A DNA stretch of 28,579 nt from a virus: positions 1 to 28,579 of the IMG/VR virus record IMGVR_UViG_3300032431_000032; one strand, written 5' to 3'. Positions within the stretch are counted from its first letter, which is position 1. Each line of letters begins with the position of its first letter. Of this stretch, positions 20,934-26,591 are shown one piece after another. The position numbers and the translations under genes are program-made. Below the pieces are notes generated by a model. That model had not been told where the DNA came from. It searched no databases and saw only the letters and a list, made by a program, of their open reading frames with translations.

Positions 20934-21706
20934 GATCCGGTTCCGATGCCACGCTGCGAACGTGCTGCGAGCGCCGCTTCGATCCCACCACGACCCGGCA
21001 TCACCTTGCGTTGCTGCTCGTCGCGCACGGGTGGAGGTGGTGTCTCCCACTTGCCCTGATTCAGGAACCCCTGCGCGTACATCGCTTTCGACGCGTCAGG
21101 TGTTCGCCAGTAGACCACCCACGCCCGAAGGCCTTCGAGGATCAACTCGGGATCGTCACCGCGCTTCATGGCAGCGTCCCAGCACTCGCGTGACTTCTTC
21201 TTTCCAGAGCCAGCGAGGTTGCCGTAGATAGACCAGAACTCGTCAAACGGCTCGTACGTCAACAAGCTGAGCGATAGCTCGCTTGAAGAAACGTTTGGGT
21301 CAATCTGGGTCTGCTTAGAACTGGGTCTACTTCGTGCGACATCTGTGTCCCTACGGGTGTGGACATCTGTGTCCAGAGGGGTCTGGACGTACGTGTCCCG
21401 GGGTAGGGACGTCAGCAGCCGGTAGTTGCTGCTCGTCATGTCACCCTGATCCGTGTGTCGGTGCGTCACTTCGAGCGCCCCGACGTCGACGAGAGCGGCG
21501 ATGTACCGGTCGATCGTCTTGGTCGAGCAGCCGATGTAGTCGGCGACGGTCTTTCGGCTCGGGTGGCAGTCGCGGTCGTTGCCGTTCGTCCATTTGGAGA
21601 GCCCGACGTACAGTCGAAGCGCTTCGGTCTGGTCGATGCCGACGAGGCGTTCGAGCACCCACAGCGGGGCGATAGAGAAGGGACCGATATCAGTGGTGGT
21701 GGTCAT
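20930..21706 (-). CDS. Replication initiator-like protein (helix-turn-helix + C-terminal helical domain)
   Basis: A 258-residue protein. Residues about 25-100 form a winged helix-turn-helix of the HTH_36 kind: EALRLYVGLSKWTN, CHPSRKTVADYIGCSTKTID, RYIAALVDVGALEV. Residues about 102-145 are a low-complexity linker with repeated DTDV and DTYV units. Residues about 150-225 resemble the C-terminal part of phage replication proteins (YEPFDEFWSIYGNLAGSGKK, then AMYAQGFLNQGKWE). The layout is that of lambda O-type initiators: origin binding first, helicase recruitment last. The DNA for the linker holds three iteron-like repeats (21338-21409). The Met at 21706 overlaps the preceding stop as ATGA. Confidence 0.75.
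   Translation of the reverse strand: MTTTTDIGPFSIAPLWVLERLVGIDQTEALRLYVGLSKWTNGNDRDCHPSRKTVADYIGCSTKTIDRYIAALVDVGALEVTHRHTDQGDMTSSNYRLLTSLPRDTYVQTPLDTDVHTRRDTDVARSRPSSKQTQIDPNVSSSELSLSLLTYEPFDEFWSIYGNLAGSGKKKSRECWDAAMKRGDDPELILEGLRAWVVYWRTPDASKAMYAQGFLNQGKWETPPPPVRDEQQRKVMPGRGGIEAALAARSQRGIGTGS
21338..21409. repeat. Three 24-base iteron-like repeats, candidate replication origin
   Basis: Plus-strand units start at 21338, 21362 and 21386 with a 24-base period. The first two share GACATCTGTGTCC exactly, followed by related GGGT-rich halves; the third reads GACGTACGTGTCC. Each core is a near-palindrome (GACA-N4-TGTC). They lie in the linker of the initiator gene, and the flank at about 21270-21320 looks less GC-rich than the surroundings. 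In lambda the origin iterons occupy the same place in gene O. The origin role is inference. Confidence 0.5.
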
Positions 21707-22245
21707 GAGAACTTGCCGCCTGATTCGAGTTCTGCTCGAACGGATCCGATGTCCAGAGCGGTCACCAGATCGTCGACCTGCGGCAGCGCTGCCAGCCACT
21801 CGGACGCCTCGCTCGATACCAACGCGGTCGCAGCAAGGCGACCCTCGATCGAAACCGCCTCCCGGTCGACGGCCAGCTTCGCGGCGTCACACATGGCGTC
21901 AGCGCGCTTCGATGCGACCCGTCGAAGCTGAGACTTGCGCATGTCGATGTCGGGGCGGGAGTGCCAGCCCATGCCGATGTACGGGCGCAGATCGGTTCGA
22001 ATGTGGAGCCGGTCGAAGATCTCGGCGAGGTCTCGGTTGGCGTCCTTCACGGCCTTCTCGGCAGCCCTGGTCACCTCAACCCAGCGGGCGTCTTCGGCTG
22101 AAAACTCTTCGGTGAGTTCCGTCTCGAAGTCGGCGAGCAGTGACGACTTGCGGGCGTCGATGTCTTTCTTGGCGACCATCGCTCGTCGTCGGATCAGCGA
22201 ACGCAGTTCGGATCGTTCGGCTTTGGTCAGCGTTTCGTTCATCAT
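21703..22245 (-). CDS. Helical conserved phage protein
   Basis: A 180-residue, strongly helical, highly charged protein starting MMNETLTKAERSELRSLIRR. Long heptad-like stretches (SLLADFETELTEEFSAEDAR, VTRAAEKAVKDANRDLAEIF) suggest a coiled coil in the first half. The second half contains AAKLAVDREAVSIEGRLAAT and ends VRAELESGGKFS. It is the first gene after the 22313-22360 hairpin, so a new transcript may start here. Two ATG codons (22245 and 22242) follow GAAAGCGAGAG. The function is unknown; it precedes the initiator with a 4-base overlap. Confidence 0.65.
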   Translation of the reverse strand: MMNETLTKAERSELRSLIRRRAMVAKKDIDARKSSLLADFETELTEEFSAEDARWVEVTRAAEKAVKDANRDLAEIFDRLHIRTDLRPYIGMGWHSRPDIDMRKSQLRRVASKRADAMCDAAKLAVDREAVSIEGRLAATALVSSEASEWLAALPQVDDLVTALDIGSVRAELESGGKFS

Positions 22246-22312
22246 CTCTCGCTTTCGGGTTGAGTTCCCGATGCGTGTAGGATGGAACGCATCAGGCCAG
22301 CACCTGTAACGT

Positions 22313-22360
22313 AGCACGACCCCGACCGCCTGCGTCAAGCAAGCCGGTCGGGGTCGTGCT
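22313..22360 (-). terminator. 16-base-pair perfect hairpin after the methyltransferase gene
   Basis: The arms AGCACGACCCCGACCG (22313-22328) and CGGTCGGGGTCGTGCT (22345-22360) match perfectly around a 16-base loop. It begins 5 bases after the stop of the adenine methyltransferase gene, the place of a terminator ending the recombination block. A TTTT run follows on the plus strand only; on the minus strand the next bases are ACGTTAC, so for the genes here termination would rest on the stem. It could work in both directions. Confidence 0.7.
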
Positions 22361-22365
22361 GGTTT

Positions 22366-22857
22366 TCAGGCCGTTGGATCTTGTCGAAGCACCCTGACGG
22401 GACCGAGCCGACTGATTGCGTCAACGCACTCCTCGCCGAACGCTGCGAACACGACGGGCATGAAGACGTTTTCGAGCTTGCCGTCCGAGGCGCGCATGAA
22501 ACGAAACATCCCTGCGTCGGCGATTGCTGGTGCCGACGACCACAGACGGCCCCACCACGCCGATCGCGAGTGCGGGATGAGCGCCACCCCGTTGCCGTGT
22601 TCGATGAACCTGTCGGCCCAGGGCGTCGTATTGCTGTACGGCGGGTTCATCCACACACGACCAACCCACGGCGTAGCGAGTCCGTCGTCCTCCTGTGTCA
22701 TGAACCGGGCAGCCGGCACCCAGTCCACGCCACCAGGTGGCGCACACACGTCGATGTCGAACTCGATGCCCATGCGCTCGAACACCCACGGCGGCGTGTA
22801 GTAGTCGTCCGACGTCGTGCCGTGCTGAGCAACGGGGAACAGCCGAGGTTCGAGCAT
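22366..22857 (-). CDS. Phage DNA N6-adenine methyltransferase (Dam-like)
   Basis: A 163-residue protein of the phage Dam type. It shows SDDYYTPPWVFERMGIEFDI and DVCAPP near the N-terminus, EDDGLATPWVGRVWMNPPYS with the catalytic NPPY at residues 71-74, then RFIEHGNGVALIPHSRSAWW. The family methylates adenine N6, often in GATC, and may protect phage DNA or time replication and packaging. The protein is about the usual family size. It is the last gene before the long hairpin and follows the gene at 22860 with a 2-base gap. Confidence 0.88.
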   Translation of the reverse strand: MLEPRLFPVAQHGTTSDDYYTPPWVFERMGIEFDIDVCAPPGGVDWVPAARFMTQEDDGLATPWVGRVWMNPPYSNTTPWADRFIEHGNGVALIPHSRSAWWGRLWSSAPAIADAGMFRFMRASDGKLENVFMPVVFAAFGEECVDAISRLGPVRVLRQDPTA

Positions 22858-22859
22858 CG

Positions 22860-23219
22860 TCAGGCTGCTGTGTGAGCGTCTACGGGTGTTCGCAGCGCGA
22901 CAGACTCGGCGAGCGCTTCCTCACGCAGCAAACGCCACACAGGTACCTCTACGTCGACCGCGGCCCACTCGGGCCACAGCGCTGCAGCGTGCAAGCCGAG
23001 CGTCGTCGCGATCGTGTCGCAATCGAAGTACAGGGCGCCGTGTACGCGCCATCCCAGGATCTTGCGGCGATCGACTTGCAGCACGTCAGCGAGCCACACC
23101 GCGGCGTTGATGCCGCCACCGGTTTCGGCTTGTGCTTGTCGGTTGCCGTTCGGGTCTGGGTGGCGGATGCGGATGTACTGCTCGACCGGGTCGAACGGGA
23201 AACGAACCGGGCGCGTCAC
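22860..23219 (-). CDS. Small protein with a possible helix-turn-helix
   Basis: A 119-residue protein started by GTG at 23219 (GTGA overlap). The N-terminal TRPVRFPFDPVEQYIRIR is followed by helices NAAVWLADVLQVDRRKILGW and then CDTIATTLGLHAAALWPEWA. The repeated turn pattern and the closing WPEW resemble small phage DNA-binding proteins. The C-terminus (EVPVWRLLREEALAESVALR) is helical. No precise family or function can be assigned. Confidence 0.6.
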   Translation of the reverse strand: MTRPVRFPFDPVEQYIRIRHPDPNGNRQAQAETGGGINAAVWLADVLQVDRRKILGWRVHGALYFDCDTIATTLGLHAAALWPEWAAVDVEVPVWRLLREEALAESVALRTPVDAHTAA

Positions 23220-23533
23220 TCGTCCCCGCCTTCTGATTGCACGCTTGCGTGAGTGACGGCAACAGCCCTCGCCACCGCTTCGTCGATGCTGTCGAATTCG
23301 TCGCACCGCACGCCCCACTTCGATGGCTTGCGTCCCTTGCCGCAGACCTCGCGCCCGCTGCCGTCGAGCACCAGCAGCTCGCCCACGTAGAACACAGGAA
23401 CCCGCAGGTCCAGTGCGCCGGCCAATCCGATCGCCCCACCTTGGCTGTCGAACAGTTGGCCCCATGCCGTGGCGAGGTTGCCGACGTCATCGGTGTCGAC
23501 GTAGGTGACGACTGCGTACGTGACGTCGCTCAC
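23216..23533 (-). CDS. Hypothetical protein
   Basis: A 105-residue protein: a beta-rich N-terminal half (SDVTYAVVTYVDTDDVGNLA, then DLRVPVFYVGELLVLDGSGR) and a charged helix near the end (DSIDEAVARAVAVTHASVQS). The ATG at 23533 overlaps the preceding stop as ATGA. It belongs to the recombination block by position. I recognise no family. Confidence 0.6.
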   Translation of the reverse strand: MSDVTYAVVTYVDTDDVGNLATAWGQLFDSQGGAIGLAGALDLRVPVFYVGELLVLDGSGREVCGKGRKPSKWGVRCDEFDSIDEAVARAVAVTHASVQSEGGDE

Positions 23534-23922
23534 GACTCGGCCTGTTCCTTCGCTGCCTGCTCGGCGATCTCGGCGTCGGTGAAGTCGAATTCCTCGACGC
23601 CCTTCGCTGACTGGATCGCCTTGCGTTGCTTCTCGATCAGCTCGACAGCGAACTCGGGGTCGACGAGCGTCGCAGTGCCGGCTTTCAACGTGTGGACCCG
23701 CTTCAACACGTCGGTGTCTTTCAGCTCGTCGTACTGCACCCGGGTGACTTCGGCCTCGATCAGCAGGTACCGGGTCTCGCCGTGACGCATCTCGATCGGC
23801 TCGATCGACATCGCCTCGGACAGACCGTCGCCGGCGTTCGTGACTTTGATCGTCGCCTGTACGACGTCGCGGCCCTCGTAGCTCGACAGGCCTTTCGTCG
23901 AGGTCGTCTTCTTCTTCGTCAT
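23530..23922 (-). CDS. Conserved protein of the recombination block
   Basis: A 130-residue protein with a basic start (MTKKKTTSTKGLSSYEGRDV), a central beta domain (EPIEMRHGETRYLLIEAEVT, RVQYDELKD, RVHTLKAGTATLVDPEFAVE) and an acidic C-terminus. The central pattern is common in actinophages directly beside ERF/RusA-type genes, so a role in recombination or DNA binding is likely but not defined. The ribosome binding site AAGGAGCAACCATC lies inside the end of the RusA-like gene, which it overlaps by 4 bases. Confidence 0.7.
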   Translation of the reverse strand: MTKKKTTSTKGLSSYEGRDVVQATIKVTNAGDGLSEAMSIEPIEMRHGETRYLLIEAEVTRVQYDELKDTDVLKRVHTLKAGTATLVDPEFAVELIEKQRKAIQSAKGVEEFDFTDAEIAEQAAKEQAES

Positions 23923-24458
23923 GATGGTTGCTCCTTGGTGTTTGGTATTGGGATGGGTCGGACCGGTGGCGGTGCGCCGTCCGGGTCGATGGTGTGGATC
24001 TGGATGGTGCAGCCGACCTCGTGGGCGTGGATCGTTTCGATCTTCGCCGCAGCGAACGACACGATTCGTGCGTCGTCGTGAATCAGCCGGCCATCGGTCA
24101 GCGAGTCACCGACCGCCCGGAACAGCTTGTCTCCGTCAGGGACCGACACCTTCCAGCACCAGCCCCTGACGAAGTCGGCTTTGGGTCGCGACTGCGGCAT
24201 TGGGAACCGGAACACGATCGCACAATGCAGGGGACCGTCGAGCGGCCCGAGGTTGCGTGCCGTGCGTTGCTGCGCTGCGAGACGTGCGACGCCGGCCACG
24301 TTCCTGCGCCACGGCTTCAATGTCCCGGCGTTCGTGTCGAACAGCTCGGCGATCAGCTTCGTGCCGACCATGCGCGCCCGGGCACCCTTCGAGCCTTGCT
24401 GCACCGGGAGACCGACAACACGGATCTGCGCGCCGTCAAACTCGTACGGCGCGCTCAT
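23919..24458 (-). CDS. rusA: RusA-like Holliday junction resolvase
   Basis: A 179-residue endonuclease that cuts four-way DNA junctions formed during recombination or replication. The RusA signature is VSVPDGDKLFRAVGDSLTDG (D108, D110, K111, R114, D118), followed by RLIHDDARIVSF with D128 and D129. The acidic residues would hold the catalytic magnesium. The protein is longer than E. coli RusA (about 120 residues) because of an N-terminal extension of about 35 residues and a proline-rich tail. The Met at 24458 overlaps the preceding stop; the frame open to 24842 is a shadow. The neighbouring ERF-type gene supports the assignment. Confidence 0.82.
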   Translation of the reverse strand: MSAPYEFDGAQIRVVGLPVQQGSKGARARMVGTKLIAELFDTNAGTLKPWRRNVAGVARLAAQQRTARNLGPLDGPLHCAIVFRFPMPQSRPKADFVRGWCWKVSVPDGDKLFRAVGDSLTDGRLIHDDARIVSFAAAKIETIHAHEVGCTIQIHTIDPDGAPPPVRPIPIPNTKEQPS

Positions 24459-24793
24459 CCCGACACCCGCCACACTGACGGCACCTCGGTCAGCGACGCC
24501 CGCAGCATCTCGCGCAGCACCGGCAGCAGCGTGTCGTAGCTCCCCCACTCGTTCGGTGGGTCCATCGCTCGATACCTCGCCGGGTTGGAGTCCAGCTCCA
24601 CGATGATGTCGGTGAGGAACTTCGCGCCGGTCGGGGCCGACATCCCGTCGAGCACTTTCCACCATGACATCTCGATCAGGGTGCCGCTCTGCGCGAGCGC
24701 CATCGTGATCATCGGGTTGCAGTTGTGTGTGTAGTTCCAATCGGACGCTGAGCAGTGACATGCCGTGCAGTGCAGAGTTGCGTCCCAGCTCAC
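24455..24793 (-). CDS. Conserved small protein between ERF and RusA genes
   Basis: A 112-residue protein with an N-terminal cysteine/histidine-rich stretch (TLHCTACHCSASDWNYTHNC) that may bind zinc, followed by helices (GSYDTLLPVLREMLRASLTE) and an end VPSVWRVSG. The pattern NPARYRAMDPPNEWGSYD with paired helices is familiar in actinophages next to recombination genes. No activity is known to me. It overlaps the ERF-type gene by ATGA. Confidence 0.65.
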   Translation of the reverse strand: MSWDATLHCTACHCSASDWNYTHNCNPMITMALAQSGTLIEMSWWKVLDGMSAPTGAKFLTDIIVELDSNPARYRAMDPPNEWGSYDTLLPVLREMLRASLTEVPSVWRVSG

Positions 24794-25623
24794 GCCGGTT
24801 CCGTTTCTTCGACATCGGATGAGGCCACATCGACCACACCATCGGCGGGAACGTCGGCGCGTTCCTCGTCGAGTTCGTCGAGCATCTTGATCACCTCGGC
24901 TCGCCAGTCGTCGTCAGCGAGCAGCCACCCCGGCGACAGGCTTCGATCCATCGCCTTCGCCCACTCCTTCACGACAGCCGCCTCGTCGGGTCGAGCCTTG
25001 AACGCTGCGAGTCGAACACCCAGCTCGTCGACCTCGCGCTCAGCCTCGGTCGGCTCACGTGGTGCAAGTTCCTCGTGGTTGCGGTTGTCGCGTTCGTGCG
25101 TGATGCCATCGGTGTCGTCGTCGGGGTCGCCGATGGTCAGCATGCGCAGCACCAGATTCTTGTACGCCTGCGTCATCGCCTTCGCGTAGCCCTTGTCGGA
25201 GTTGTCGCGACCGAGGCCCACCGTTCGAGCGGTCAGCGTCGTCCCGTTCGGGCCGGCGATCAGCCACGTCACCGTCACCGTCGTGTCTGTCCACGGCTTC
25301 GAGTTGACCATGATGTCGTCGACTACGTGTGAGTCGACGTTCGGCACGATCACGATGCCGTACTTGCCGAACAACGGTTGGGCCGCGGAGGTCACTGCGT
25401 CGATGCCACGGAACGGATATTTGAGGCCACCGGACTCGCCGGGTTCCGGCGTCTTCCTCTTCTTGGCGATGCCGCCGATCTCGGCCTGCACCCGGGCGAG
25501 CGCAGCGACGACGTCGACCGGACCATCTGCTCGGACTGCCGCGATCTGCTCGGCGACAGCTTCAAGCGCTTTCTCTGCTGCCCCGGTGTTCGTGTCGAAC
25601 GGCTCAGCCTTCCGAGCGGTCAT
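24790..25623 (-). CDS. ERF-family single-strand annealing recombinase
   Basis: A 277-residue protein of the ERF superfamily, which pairs complementary single strands in phage recombination. The core covers residues about 38-172: DVVAALARVQAEIGGIAKKR, YPFRGIDAVTSAAQPLFGKY, GIVIVPNV, and the strongly conserved GYAKAMTQAYKNLVLRMLTI followed by GDPDDDTDG. The C-terminus is acidic (DELDEERADVPADG), a common feature of single-strand DNA partner proteins. The start at 25623 overlaps the small zinc protein as ATGA. A Gam-like gene upstream and RusA-like gene downstream form a complete recombination cassette. Confidence 0.85.
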   Translation of the reverse strand: MTARKAEPFDTNTGAAEKALEAVAEQIAAVRADGPVDVVAALARVQAEIGGIAKKRKTPEPGESGGLKYPFRGIDAVTSAAQPLFGKYGIVIVPNVDSHVVDDIMVNSKPWTDTTVTVTWLIAGPNGTTLTARTVGLGRDNSDKGYAKAMTQAYKNLVLRMLTIGDPDDDTDGITHERDNRNHEELAPREPTEAEREVDELGVRLAAFKARPDEAAVVKEWAKAMDRSLSPGWLLADDDWRAEVIKMLDELDEERADVPADGVVDVASSDVEETEPA

Positions 25624-25799
25624 GACGGCACCGGCGTCGAAAGGATGGCGCGCTTGCACCAGTCGCACTGCATTGCCTGCCACGGCAGCAGCAACGTCGG
25701 TTGAGGAATCTCACACGTACACACGTCGTACCGGTCGATGCTGTGTCTCCCTGTGTGGCCAGCGGAGAGAGTGCAGTGGGACGTTCGCTCACACCTCAT
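25620..25799 (-). CDS. Small zinc-binding protein
   Basis: A 59-residue protein starting MRCERTSHCTLSAGHTGRHS with C and H pairs (C3, C9, H15, H19). Later it has DVCTCEIPQ and QAMQCDWCKRAIL, so two small zinc sites are possible. The start at 25799 overlaps the Gam-like gene's stop as ATGA. The longer frame to 26156 is a shadow. The function is unknown; co-transcription suggests a role in the recombination block. Confidence 0.6.
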   Translation of the reverse strand: MRCERTSHCTLSAGHTGRHSIDRYDVCTCEIPQPTLLLPWQAMQCDWCKRAILSTPVPS

Positions 25800-26383
25800 G
25801 ACTGCACCTCGGATTCGTAGCTCAGCACACTTGACTCGTAGCTGACCGACCACGACGGATCCGGCATCGCAGCGTCGACACCCGGCACTCTCTCGCCGTT
25901 CGAGTCGATCACGTTGATCCCGACGATCGTCGCGGTGATCGACTTGACGCCGGTCACGTTCACGGTTCGGCCGAGGATGTCGGGGTGGTTCGCTTCGGCC
26001 CACACCAGCAGCGCCGGCCGGTCGACGATCTCGACGTGCGGGGTCTTCGATACTCGGATGCGCGACGTGCCATGCGGCAGCGCCAGCGTCTTCGACGACT
26101 TCGGGTCGCGTGCGAGGCGTGCGAGGTGGAACGCTCGGACAGGTTCCTCGTGCCATGCGATGCGCGCGTCGAGCGTGCGTTGGCGCTCAGCGAGCCGCAG
26201 TTGCAGCCGTTCGATCTCGGCACGGAACACAGCGGTGAGCTGATCGCGTTCGTGCTGATACCTCGCCGACATCGACAGGTGCCAGCTTGCCCGTTCGAGC
26301 GCTTCGGCGTCACCGGGCGGCATGTTCGCCGGCTCGTCGTAGTCGAGGTCGGATGCGTCGTCGGGGTACAGGTCGGGATTCAT
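25796..26383 (-). CDS. Gam-like host-nuclease inhibitor
   Basis: A 195-residue protein. Residues about 42-92 are a long helix (HERDQLTAVFRAEIERLQLR, then LDARIAWHEEPVRAFHLARL). It is followed by a beta part: SSKTLALPHGTSRIRVSKTP, HVEIVDRPALLVWAEANHPD, and TVNVTGVKSITATIV. This coiled coil plus strand pattern matches Mu Gam-type proteins, which bind double-strand DNA ends and block host RecBCD/AddAB-type nucleases. The C-terminal tail repeats SYESSVLSYESE. The start at 26383 has the full shared leader and a promoter-like site above it, so this is probably the first early gene. Longer frames to 26491 lack a ribosome binding site. Confidence 0.65.
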   Translation of the reverse strand: MNPDLYPDDASDLDYDEPANMPPGDAEALERASWHLSMSARYQHERDQLTAVFRAEIERLQLRLAERQRTLDARIAWHEEPVRAFHLARLARDPKSSKTLALPHGTSRIRVSKTPHVEIVDRPALLVWAEANHPDILGRTVNVTGVKSITATIVGINVIDSNGERVPGVDAAMPDPSWSVSYESSVLSYESEVQS

Positions 26384-26398
26384 GGGTGGATGCTCCTT
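26384..26398 (-). promoter_or_regulatory. Start-associated leader sequence, copy 5 (Gam-like gene)
   Basis: AAGGAGCATCCACCC on the minus strand directly before the ATG at 26383, identical to copies at 12547 and 18652. Here it heads the recombination block. Confidence 0.85.
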
Positions 26399-26418
26399 CG
26401 TTGGATGGATGTACGACA

Positions 26419-26451
26419 CGAACACTAGCGCATGTTCGGAGGGTGTGCGAA
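26419..26451 (-). promoter_or_regulatory. Promoter-like site with perfect dyad at the head of the early genes
   Basis: On the minus strand a -35-like TTCGCA (26451-26446), an 18-base spacer, and -10-like TAGTGT (26427-26422). The dyad CGAACA-N8-TGTTCG (26419-26424 and 26433-26438) is perfect and overlaps the -10 box. The next bases down, GTGTCGTAC, are also shared with the 12546 promoter region. Confidence 0.6.
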
Positions 26452-26483
26452 TGTTCGGGCAGGATGGAGCACCCACCCGAACA
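26452..26483. promoter_or_regulatory. Second dyad TGTTCGGG-N16-CCCGAACA
   Basis: A perfect 8-base inverted repeat (26452-26459 and 26476-26483) with the same TGTTC/GAACA half-sites as the promoter dyad 14 bases away. It may be a second binding site of the same protein or a hairpin in the RNA. Confidence 0.5.
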
Positions 26484-26499
26484 CTCAGCACGCCAGGGG

Positions 26500-26536
26500 A
26501 AGGAGCATCCCTGTTCCACCCTGACAGGGAGCATCC
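26500..26536. repeat. Inverted start-associated sequence, direct repeat and 7-base-pair hairpin
   Basis: On the plus strand AAGGAGCATCC (26500-26510) matches 11 bases of the shared leader but points away from all genes. GGAGCATCC recurs at 26528-26536. Between them TCCCTGT (26508-26514) and ACAGGGA (26524-26530) form a 7-base-pair stem with a 9-base loop. The hairpin lies 56 bases or more after the tail spike stop and could end the tail operon. Confidence 0.55.
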
Positions 26537-26591
26537 TACAGCGAGCGTGCGCGACGCTCAGGCCGTGCGGACATCTTGGAAGTAACGGGCG

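Noticed and set aside
5268-22405. Shared 14-mer CCCTGACGGGACCG at 5268-5281 and 22392-22405
   Set aside because: One match of this length is expected by chance in a GC-rich window of this size. The contexts are unrelated: one copy is intergenic, the other is coding.
24459-24842. Long N-terminal extension of the RusA-like frame
   Set aside because: It runs through the coding region of the gene at 24455-24793 in another frame, has shadow-like composition and no ribosome binding site. The internal Met at 24458 fits the ATGA overlap pattern.
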